Assembly (NCBI GenBank): GCA_029863605.1
Contig: JAOTVB010000009.1
Span: 1 to 64,000, forward strand
Direction: 5' to 3'
Origin: Myxococcales bacterium
GTDB taxonomy: Bacteria; Myxococcota_A; Polyangia; Polyangiales; Houyiibacteriaceae
Length of the DNA: 64,000 bases
Below the pieces are notes generated by a model that was given only the letters and a program-made list of their open reading frames with translations, ran no database searches and was not told the DNA's origin. Below, one piece after another: positions 15,642 to 22,585 of the stretch (positions within the stretch are counted from its first letter, which is position 1; every line of letters begins with the position of its first letter). A program made the translations under genes and the position numbers.

Positions 15642-16907
15642 TCAGTAGACGCCCGGAATGATGCGCCAGCGGACCTTTTCGCAATAGCGGTCCCAGTCGG
15701 CTCCGTATTTCGTCGAGCAGAACTTGTGGTCTCGCCGCTCACGATGGATGAGAAGGATCGCGAAATAGATCGGGTAGAAGTACGGCAACGCCGAATCGAA
15801 CAGACAAGGGAGCGACCACGAGAGCGCCATCAAAATATCGCCCACGTAGTTGAAGTGGCGTGACCAACCCCAAAACCCCGAGAGCAAGAGCTTGTTGCCC
15901 TGCGAAGTCTCCAAGTACTCCGCCTTCTTGCCCCAGATGCGGACGTTTTCCGGGTCGCCGCGGAACTTGTGCTTCTGCAGATTGACGGCGCGGAAGATGT
16001 AGAGACCCAAGAAGTTGATGGCGACGATGATCACCGCACCCCACCACGGCAACGTGTGGACATTGTCGATCAAGTAGTGAGCCTGCAGGGAATACGTCAT
16101 CGGCACCCACACCAAGTCGCCAAAGGCCAGCATGTAGCCGAAGTTCTCGTGCTTGATGTCCATGGTGGTGAGGATGGCTTCTTCGTTCCAGAAGTAGTCG
16201 AGGATGTAGAACATCTGGAACACCCAAACGAGGATCATCGACGTCGAAACGAAGCCGTACACTTGATACTGGACGTAGGCGAAAGAGGTGTTGAGCAGCA
16301 CCCAGAAGATCAGCCCCGGTCGTGCTTCGCAAAAGAGCTTGAGGTCGAAGCCATCAGGCCCCGGAGGGACGCGCGGGTTGTGGCCGGTGCCCATCCAGAA
16401 GTCGTGAATGAAGTTGCCGCTCAAGTGGCGCGCCTGGCCATGCCGTTTGCCGTACCAGTAGAGGTAGATGCTGAAGAGGAAGACGAAGATCGTCATCACG
16501 CTGATCAAGGCGCCGAACTCCGTGTAGAGCTCCGCGATCGAGAACAGGCCCGACCCGTGTAGCAAGCCTACGACGACCAATGTGACGATCAGCGAAAAGA
16601 ACCCGTTCATCCGGTAGGGCAATCGGGAGCCATCGAGGAGAGGAGCGCCGAGCACCGTTCTTCCGGGGGCATACTTCTGAAGCAGGGCCTGGAGCACGAG
16701 CCAGACGCCGTAGATGACCGCCGCGCGACCCGTCGGAATCATGGCCTCGAAGAAACGGCCCCAAAGAGCGTACGGCCCTGGGAGCACTTCGCCGTCGTTG
16801 TAGCGAACCGCAAAAAACAGATAGGCCGTGAAAATCGGCAATCCGAAGATCATGGCGAAGTTGCCCGGCACACCGCCGAACTCGAGCTTGCGCTTTTCCT
16901 CAGTCAT
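15642..16907 (-). CDS. ERG4/ERG24-family sterol reductase
   Basis: 421-residue polytopic membrane protein of the family that reduces sterol double bonds with NADPH (C14, C24(28) or C7 reductases; human TM7SF2 and DHCR7, yeast Erg24 and Erg4). Both family signatures are clear: GNFIHDFWMGTGHNPR (164-179) followed by FDLKLFCEARPGLI, and LLLSGFWGWSRHFNYVGD (from residue 340), then YFYPIYF and HRERRDHKFCSTKYGADWDRYC to a C-terminal RIIPGVY. Length matches the C14-reductase type. ATG 16907 removes a non-conserved upstream extension. It is the first gene of an operon with the ferredoxin. Which bond is reduced cannot be decided from sequence. Confidence 0.93.
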   Translation of the reverse strand: MTEEKRKLEFGGVPGNFAMIFGLPIFTAYLFFAVRYNDGEVLPGPYALWGRFFEAMIPTGRAAVIYGVWLVLQALLQKYAPGRTVLGAPLLDGSRLPYRMNGFFSLIVTLVVVGLLHGSGLFSIAELYTEFGALISVMTIFVFLFSIYLYWYGKRHGQARHLSGNFIHDFWMGTGHNPRVPPGPDGFDLKLFCEARPGLIFWVLLNTSFAYVQYQVYGFVSTSMILVWVFQMFYILDYFWNEEAILTTMDIKHENFGYMLAFGDLVWVPMTYSLQAHYLIDNVHTLPWWGAVIIVAINFLGLYIFRAVNLQKHKFRGDPENVRIWGKKAEYLETSQGNKLLLSGFWGWSRHFNYVGDILMALSWSLPCLFDSALPYFYPIYFAILLIHRERRDHKFCSTKYGADWDRYCEKVRWRIIPGVY

Positions 16908-16982
16908 CGGCCGGCACTGTAGTTCAAGATGCCCCCTAGGCGACAACTCGGTTGGAAATAGGACAGAAATACGGAAAAAAAG

Positions 16983-16998
16983 ATGACGTTTTTGTCAT
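16983..16998. promoter_or_regulatory. Inverted repeat in the sterol reductase/lipoprotein divergent spacer
   Basis: ATGAC and GTCAT flank GTTTTT, in an A/T-rich patch between the divergent starts at 16907 and 17074. The position suits an operator for either gene; no regulator is linked. Confidence 0.35.
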
Positions 16999-17073
16999 GA
17001 AAAGCGTCCGATCCCCTTTCGGTGTCGTCCATCTCGGGGTACCGTCGCCCCAGTTGGGAGGGAGAGGAAACGA

Positions 17074-17478
17074 ATGTTCACACCAAAAAAGACAATTCCG
17101 AAACTCGCGGTCGCAATGCTCGCACTCACCGGTTGTGGGGGTGACGGCAACAATGGTACCGGAGGCTCGGGCGGCAGCGGTGCTACCGGAGGAACGGGTG
17201 GAACGGGTGGCTCGAACGGGGGCAATATCAACGATGCTCTCAGCGCATGGTGCATGAACCTCGCCGGGTGCTTCGAGAATTCGCCGTACTATCAGCCCAC
17301 AGACTACTGCATCTCCTACCATTTGAACTACTACGGCATCGATGAGTCCACCAGCGCTGCATGTAGGGCTGCCCTGATCAGCTACTTCGAGTGCAGCACC
17401 GGGTTGGACTGCGCCGACTTTTACGGCGACAACGAGTGCGATGCCTTGTTCGACACCGCCAACGCCACGTGCAACTAG
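17074..17478 (+). CDS. Small lipoprotein with Gly/Thr/Ser linker and Cys-rich C-terminal domain
   Basis: 134 residues. Signal peptide MFTPKKTIPKLAVAMLALTGC with the lipid Cys at 21, a Gly-rich linker to about residue 50, then an 80-residue domain with eight cysteines that probably form disulfides. GGGAGGGAGAGGA precedes the ATG. It has the same architecture as the lipoproteins at 7111 and 8264. Function unknown. Confidence 0.82.
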   Translation: MFTPKKTIPKLAVAMLALTGCGGDGNNGTGGSGGSGATGGTGGTGGSNGGNINDALSAWCMNLAGCFENSPYYQPTDYCISYHLNYYGIDESTSAACRAALISYFECSTGLDCADFYGDNECDALFDTANATCN

Positions 17479-17522
17479 AGAGCTCCTCCTCAACAGCTCC
17501 TTCCTGCTAGGCTCCAAGCCGG

Positions 17523-18419
17523 ATGATCATCGTCACCGGCACCAAGCGTTCTGGCACCTCGATGTGGATGCAGCTTCTCAAGAGCGCTGGCTTTCCACCG
17601 ATCGGAAACGCGTTTCCCCGTAATTGGGAAAAGACGATCAAAGACGCCAATCCGGAGGGCTTCTACGAATCGGAGCTGAGAAAAGGGATCTTTTACGCGA
17701 CCAATCCGGACCCGAAAACCGGCGCTTATCTCTTTCCCGAAGACACGCGCCGCCACGCTGTCAAGGTGTTCATTCCGGGGCTCATCAAGACCGACCGCGC
17801 CTTCATCGACAAGGTCGTCGCAACGGTTCGACCTTGGCGGCAGTACGTCCGCTCGGTGACTCGTCTCTATGAGATGGAGCGCCAGGCTAAGTCGAAGCTT
17901 AAGAACGCTCCGGACGACCTTCCCGACCCGGTCTACATGCCTCCCCTCATCGAGTGGTGGATCGAGAATTTTTCTCTCTTCAGTGACATCGTCACGAGGC
18001 GCTACCCCTTTTACATGATCGCATACGAGTCGGTTCTCGAGGACCCCGACAAGACTTTGCGTGATGTCTTTCGGTGGCTTGGGGATGGCGATGTCGAGGC
18101 GGCCATCGAGCAGGTGGAGCCGGCCCTTCGGACACAGAACGACACATCGCACGATACCGCCACCGCTGAAGAGAGCGATATCGAGCCCGAAGTGGTCGAG
18201 GTCTTCGACGCCCTCTACGAGGTCGTCCGCAATCAGACGCCGCTCGAGCAGTCGTTCGTAGACCAACTCAATGAGGCCAATCAGCGGCTCAGCGAGCGGA
18301 TCGAAACCGCAGTCCGTGAGACCGCGCGTGCGCACATCGAGCGAAGACGGCTGCTCGAGGCGCAACGCAAAGCGCGGAAGGCCGACCTAGAGGCTCCGGC
18401 CGCTGACGACACCAAGTAG
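17523..18419 (+). CDS. Sulfotransferase-like protein
   Basis: 298 residues. The N-terminal TGTKRSGTSMW (5-15) is the 5'-phosphosulfate-binding P-loop of PAPS-dependent sulfotransferases, and the 3'-phosphate region probably includes RPWRQYVRSVTRLYEME. The middle contains ANPEGFYESELRKG; the C-terminus is a charged helix rich in Glu, Arg and Ala (about 240-295) that could be coiled coil. The acceptor is unknown. It begins 44 bases after the lipoprotein and precedes the small GTPase by 46 bases on the same strand. Confidence 0.8.
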   Translation: MIIVTGTKRSGTSMWMQLLKSAGFPPIGNAFPRNWEKTIKDANPEGFYESELRKGIFYATNPDPKTGAYLFPEDTRRHAVKVFIPGLIKTDRAFIDKVVATVRPWRQYVRSVTRLYEMERQAKSKLKNAPDDLPDPVYMPPLIEWWIENFSLFSDIVTRRYPFYMIAYESVLEDPDKTLRDVFRWLGDGDVEAAIEQVEPALRTQNDTSHDTATAEESDIEPEVVEVFDALYEVVRNQTPLEQSFVDQLNEANQRLSERIETAVRETARAHIERRRLLEAQRKARKADLEAPAADDTK

Positions 18420-18465
18420 CGGACCGCTCCGGTGCCGGCCCCTTGCACTTGGAAAAGTCCGCTAC

Positions 18466-18993
18466 ATGGTTGACGAGATGCGTCTTCGGCGGAAGGTCTG
18501 CGTGCTGGGTGCTTCGGGGGTAGGAAAGACGAGCCTCGTGCGGCGTTTCGTCGAAAAAAAGTTCGACGAGGACCATCAACGGACGATTGGCGTGGCGATT
18601 TCCAAAGGCACGCTCACGTTCGATGAGGTCAGCCTCGAGCTCATGCTTTGGGACTACGAAGGAGCCGAGCCCGGCTCCCAGTACAGTCGCTCATTCATCT
18701 CCGGTGCTTCGGGCTTGGTCTTCGTCGTAGATGTCACTAGACCGGAAACACTCGACCATCTCCTCGAGGCGCAGGTCAGAGGCCGGGGGTTCACGGGCCA
18801 TCGTCCATCGGTGCTGGTCGCCAACAAGATCGACATGACTGGTGACTTCGCGCTCACCGCGCAGCAACTCGACGAGGCTAGCAAGCAGGAGTGGTTCATC
18901 GTTCATGCGAGCGCGAAGTCGGGAGACAACGTCGACGACGCGTTCGCGAAGCTCGGCCAGATGATGCTCGACGTCAGAAAGAAATCGGCATGA
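18466..18993 (+). CDS. Ras/Rab-like small GTPase
   Basis: 175 residues, a compact stand-alone G domain. G1 GASGVGKT (15-22), G2 Thr40 in RTIGV, G3 DYEG (63-66), G4 NKID (120-123) and G5 SAK (149-151) are all present. The position equivalent to Ras Gln61 is Ala67 in DYEGAE, so intrinsic hydrolysis may be slow or may depend on a partner protein. No C-terminal prenylation Cys and no membrane segment. ATG 18466 lacks a clear ribosome-binding site; ATG 18478 is an alternative. The stop overlaps the SDR start as ATGA. Confidence 0.88.
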   Translation: MVDEMRLRRKVCVLGASGVGKTSLVRRFVEKKFDEDHQRTIGVAISKGTLTFDEVSLELMLWDYEGAEPGSQYSRSFISGASGLVFVVDVTRPETLDHLLEAQVRGRGFTGHRPSVLVANKIDMTGDFALTAQQLDEASKQEWFIVHASAKSGDNVDDAFAKLGQMMLDVRKKSA

Positions 18994-19802
18994 AACGATT
19001 CGAAGGAAAGACCGTGGTCGTGACCGGCGCGAGCGCGGGCATCGGCGAAAGCTCTGCGCGGAAGTTCGTCGCCGAGGGTGCACGGGTGGTGCTGGCCGCG
19101 CGGAGTGCCGAGAGCCTCCAGCGCCTGGCCGATGAGTTGGGCGGCGATTCTGCGCACGCCGTACCGACCGATATTGCTGACGTGGTTTCGTGTAAGCGTC
19201 TACTCGAAGAGGCGAAGATTCGATTTGGGCGCATCGACGTTCTCGTCAACAACGCCGGCTTCAACTCGCGCGGGCCCCTGAAGGACGTACCTGTCGAAGA
19301 CATGTTGCAGATCCTGCACGTCAACCTTCGCGGCCCGCTCCTCCTCACTCGGTTGGCCCTTCCAGACATGCTCGCGCAGGGGTCAGGCTCGATCGTCAAC
19401 GTGGCCTCGTTGGCGGGACGCATGCCGCTCGAGGATGAAGCGACTTACTCGGCAACCAAGTTCGGTCTTCGAGCGTTCTCGTTCGCTCTCGCCGATGAGC
19501 TCGAGGGCACCGACGTTCGTGTCTCGGTCGTGTCTCCGGGGCCAGTCGATACAGGTTTCATCATGGACTCGATCGACCAGACCCCCGACATCGTGTTTTC
19601 GCAGCCGATGAGCACCGCCGACGAGATCGCCGACTTGGTGCTGCAAAGCGCGGTCGATGGCGAGCGAGAACGCGTCAAACCCGCGGTCAGTGCTCGACTC
19701 GCGACCCTCGGCTACCTCTTTCCCGCCATGCGACGTGCGTTGAAGCCTCGCTTGGAGGCGAAGGGGCGCAAAGAGAAGGCGAAATATCGGGCACGAAGCT
19801 AA
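18990..19802 (+). CDS. Short-chain dehydrogenase/reductase (coupled to the GTPase)
   Basis: 270-residue NAD(P)-dependent oxidoreductase. TGASAGIG (12-19) binds the cofactor, NNAG is at 87-90, and the catalytic set is Ser140, Tyr153 and Lys157 (YSATK). Arg38 after the second strand (AARS) suggests NADPH preference. ATGA overlap with the GTPase gene shows coupled translation. Substrate is unknown; the C-terminal basic tail (RRALKPRLEAKGRKEKAKYRARS) may touch a membrane or partner. The stop overlaps the convergent SDR by four bases. Confidence 0.92.
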   Translation: MKRFEGKTVVVTGASAGIGESSARKFVAEGARVVLAARSAESLQRLADELGGDSAHAVPTDIADVVSCKRLLEEAKIRFGRIDVLVNNAGFNSRGPLKDVPVEDMLQILHVNLRGPLLLTRLALPDMLAQGSGSIVNVASLAGRMPLEDEATYSATKFGLRAFSFALADELEGTDVRVSVVSPGPVDTGFIMDSIDQTPDIVFSQPMSTADEIADLVLQSAVDGERERVKPAVSARLATLGYLFPAMRRALKPRLEAKGRKEKAKYRARS

Positions 19803-20713
19803 TCATCCTGCCGAATCGTCGACGGAAGCGATGCGCGCCGCGGTGACGGACCCCAGGCGGCGACTTTGGGGAGCATTTTGTAGAGGAGCCAGTGATACGT
19901 GCTCCGCGGGAGGATTCTTCGCAGTAATGAAAACGCGAATGCGTCGAAAGTCGCCGGCACGCGCAGCGGTGGGTTTCGCCGGCGCATCGTCTTGAGCACG
20001 ACTCGGGCGACGGAGTCGGGTGTGGCGCGGGAAGACTTCATGAGCCGCGCGATGAAGGGTGCCATGTTGACGTAGTGCTGGTGGTACGGGTCGCCGAGCT
20101 CTTGCTCGGACCGGCTGCTCCTCGGGGTGTAACGCACCTTTTGAAATCCTTCGGAATCGATGAATCCCGGTTGCAGGAGCGTGACTTTGATCCCCCAGGG
20201 GCGCACTTCGTACCAGAGTGATTCATGGGCGCCCTCGAGCGCGAACTTCGACGCGCTGTAGGCCGCCATCGTTGGCATCGCCATCATTCCACCGACCGAG
20301 CTCACCGTGATGATTCGGCCCGCGCCCTTCTGACGCATCCTCGGAAGCACGAGCCGAATCAGCTCCATCGGTGACCGAAAGTTCACATCCATCTGCGCAA
20401 TCCACTCGTCCTCGGCGACGTGCTCGACCACGGCACGATAGGTGATGCCGGCGTTGTTGATCAGGATGTCGATACCGCCCGAGTCGCGTTCGGCCTCTGC
20501 GACGATGGCGTTCCGTTGCTCTAAAGACGTGACGTCGAGCGGTCGAATCCGAACACGCTCGGACTCACGCACCTCGTGCATCTCGAAACGGGGAAGCGAG
20601 CTCTGGCGGGCCGTGAGATACACTCGATAGTTGGTCTTCATCAGTGCGCGCGCGATCGCCAAGCCGAGACCCGTGCTCGCCCCGGTGATCAACACTGTCT
20701 TACCCAGATTCAT
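19799..20713 (-). CDS. Short-chain dehydrogenase/reductase with C-terminal extension
   Basis: 304 residues. TGASTGLG cofactor motif near residues 10-17, NNAG, and YSASK active-site motif are present, with catalytic Ser in TVSSVGG. The extension after about residue 240 (FAFSLLRRILPRSTYHWLLYKMLP) is amphipathic or hydrophobic and may bind membrane. This resembles SDRs acting on lipids or sterols, but that is inference only. It follows the GH113-like gene on the opposite side of a 15-base gap with the reading order SDR after its own start at 20713, so it lies upstream of the glycosidase gene on the minus strand? No: it is transcribed after it (21895 to 20729, then 20713 to 19799), giving a two-gene operon. 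Confidence 0.88.
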   Translation of the reverse strand: MNLGKTVLITGASTGLGLAIARALMKTNYRVYLTARQSSLPRFEMHEVRESERVRIRPLDVTSLEQRNAIVAEAERDSGGIDILINNAGITYRAVVEHVAEDEWIAQMDVNFRSPMELIRLVLPRMRQKGAGRIITVSSVGGMMAMPTMAAYSASKFALEGAHESLWYEVRPWGIKVTLLQPGFIDSEGFQKVRYTPRSSRSEQELGDPYHQHYVNMAPFIARLMKSSRATPDSVARVVLKTMRRRNPPLRVPATFDAFAFSLLRRILPRSTYHWLLYKMLPKVAAWGPSPRRASLPSTIRQDD

Positions 20714-20728
20714 GGCAACCGATGATAC

Positions 20729-21895
20729 TCAAGGTGTGGCATCCGGCGCAGCGCAATTCCCGCCGTAAGCAGCTCGCACAATCGCCTCCGCAGGTTTTCC
20801 ACGAGGGGAAAACCCGGCCGGGCCCTCTTCGGTGGTGGCGGGGTCGGTGAACCACTTCCACCAATAGATCCCGCGGACCCACGGGCGGTCGCGGACCGAC
20901 TCGATCAAGGCCCTGTAGCCCTCGGCCTGTGTCCGGTGGTCGATTCGGATTTTGCCTGCACGTTCGGGCCACGCATGAGGCTCGATCAGCGCGTCCGGCG
21001 AAGAACGGTAACCCACCTCCGTGATGAGCACGGGTTTGCCGTGCGCCTCGGAGAGAGACTCGAGCGCATCGAGTTGATCGTCGATCCTCGATCGGATCAC
21101 CGAGACATCGAGGCGGGGGTTGCTGGCCAGAGGCGGATAGAACTGAATGCCGATGTAGTCGACCGCATCCCACCACGGCAACGACGGGGCGTCGTCCCAG
21201 TTGGCGCTGTAGGTGACCTTGCCGTCGAAACGCCGCCGTGCCCTACGGATCAGCCGACGCCACCGCCCCTCGAGCCTGCTCTCCATCGACCGAAGCTCGA
21301 CGCCGACCACCAGGACGTCGACCCCCTCGGCCTGTGCCAAGTCGGCGTACCGCAACATCCAATTCTCATAGCTGTCGAACCATTGGCTCCAGGCTATCTC
21401 GTCGTCGAAGCCGATCTCGCCGCGCCACTTGCCGTCGACGATCCAGAGGTGCGGCTTCAGCACGACGTGAAGCCCTGCCTTCTTTGCTTGACGAATCTCG
21501 AGACGCATGCGCTCGTCGGTCTCGCCTGCGCGGTAGTTCCCGATGGGATGTACCTTTGGTTCGTTGAGCCGCTCCATGAACCCAAACGGGGTGAGACTAA
21601 CCCATTGTACACCGAGCTCCTTCAACTCTTTCAGGGTCGCCGCGCTCGTCTTGCTGCCATAGCCCTTGCTCCCGCCGACTTGGTAGTTGTGCGCGACGCA
21701 CATCCCGCGCTGGATTCGATCGGGTAAGGGCTCGATGCCGGGCTCACAGCGCAGCCCGGGCGCGGTTCTCGTGTTTTTGGACGCGATCGCGGGTGCTTCC
21801 GTCGCCGGTTTCGCGCGCTCGTCGCTCGCCTTCGAGCACGCGATCAGGCAAAGCGCAAACACGACTGCGAGCTTGGGTGATCCCATTTCGCTCAT
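20729..21895 (-). CDS. GH113-like glycoside hydrolase lipoprotein
   Basis: 388 residues at ATG 21895 (ATG 21886 is an alternative). Signal peptide ending LCLIAC gives a lipid-modified Cys. The TIM-barrel domain resembles GH113 beta-mannanases: KPHLWI, the probable acid/base Glu in VVGVEL, YIGIQFYPPL, the probable nucleophile Glu in VLITEVGYRS, and GIYWWKWFTDP near the end. The probable reaction is hydrolysis of a beta-linked polysaccharide at the cell surface; mannan is the family substrate but is not proven here. First gene of a two-gene operon with the SDR (15-base gap). Confidence 0.82.
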   Translation of the reverse strand: MSEMGSPKLAVVFALCLIACSKASDERAKPATEAPAIASKNTRTAPGLRCEPGIEPLPDRIQRGMCVAHNYQVGGSKGYGSKTSAATLKELKELGVQWVSLTPFGFMERLNEPKVHPIGNYRAGETDERMRLEIRQAKKAGLHVVLKPHLWIVDGKWRGEIGFDDEIAWSQWFDSYENWMLRYADLAQAEGVDVLVVGVELRSMESRLEGRWRRLIRRARRRFDGKVTYSANWDDAPSLPWWDAVDYIGIQFYPPLASNPRLDVSVIRSRIDDQLDALESLSEAHGKPVLITEVGYRSSPDALIEPHAWPERAGKIRIDHRTQAEGYRALIESVRDRPWVRGIYWWKWFTDPATTEEGPAGFSPRGKPAEAIVRAAYGGNCAAPDATP

Positions 21896-21933
21896 TGATA
21901 GCACCACGGGCATCGAAGCCGCGTCAAACCATG

Positions 21934-21962
21934 TTGAGTTTGCGAGAGCCGCCAATTACACT
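21934..21962 (+). promoter_or_regulatory. lemA promoter
   Basis: -35 TTGAGT (21934-21939), a 17-base spacer and -10 TACACT (21957-21962). The inferred transcript start near 21969 leaves a leader of about 26 bases with a GGGGGT ribosome-binding site. Confidence 0.55.
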
Positions 21963-21994
21963 GAGAGAGCCTTGGACGAACAAAGGGGGTGACC

Positions 21995-22582
21995 ATGGCG
22001 TGGTTGATCGGTCTACTCGTGCTCATCGGAGTGGTCATTGCTTGGCTCGTCAGCATGTACAATGCCCTCGTCGATCTCCGCAATCGGTTCAAGAACGCAT
22101 TTGCGCAGATCGACGTGCAACTGAAGCGTCGGCACGACCTGATCCCAAACCTGGTCGAGACGGCCAAGGGGTATTTGGCGCACGAGCGCGAGACACTGGA
22201 GGCGGTGATCGCCGCTCGCAACTCCGCTGAAGGCGCGCGCGAACGGGCCGCGGCGGATCCCGGAGACGCGGGAGCCATGCAAACACTTGTAGCGGCAGAG
22301 GCCGGGCTGAGCGGGGTGCTGGGTAGGCTCTTTGCACTTTCCGAAGCCTATCCCGACCTCAAGGCCAACCAGAACATGATGCAGCTCTCGGAAGAGCTCT
22401 CGACCACCGAGAACAAGATTGCGTTCGCACGGCAGGCGTTCAATGACGCCGTCATGCGTTACAACACCAAGTGCGAGATCGTGCCGTCCAACATCATCGC
22501 CAGCGCCTTCGACTTTCAACGCGCGGAGTTCTTCGAGATCGAAATCGAGGCCGAGCGCGAGCCGGTCAAAGTGCAGTTTTAG
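21995..22582 (+). CDS. lemA: LemA family membrane protein
   Basis: 195 residues. One N-terminal membrane span (about 3-22) then a long helical domain with the family hallmark VDLRNRFKNAFAQIDVQLKRRHDLIPNLVE. LemA proteins are anchored helical bundles of unclear function, often encoded beside membrane metallopeptidases. ATG 21995 is preferred to an in-frame GTG six bases upstream because of the GGGGGT spacing. The next gene starts three bases after the stop, so they form an operon. Confidence 0.95.
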   Translation: MAWLIGLLVLIGVVIAWLVSMYNALVDLRNRFKNAFAQIDVQLKRRHDLIPNLVETAKGYLAHERETLEAVIAARNSAEGARERAAADPGDAGAMQTLVAAEAGLSGVLGRLFALSEAYPDLKANQNMMQLSEELSTTENKIAFARQAFNDAVMRYNTKCEIVPSNIIASAFDFQRAEFFEIEIEAEREPVKVQF

Positions 22583-22585
22583 TAA

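Noticed and set aside
15383-15742. Upstream in-frame extension of fdhD
   Set aside because: Overlaps the ferredoxin gene and crosses the hairpin; Arg/Pro-rich low-complexity sequence.
17604-17617. Perfect palindrome GGAAACGCGTTTCC, similar in shape to the TetR-type operators
   Set aside because: It lies inside the sulfotransferase coding region, 81 bases after the start, and encodes ordinary residues (GNAFP). Probably chance, though an internal site cannot be excluded.
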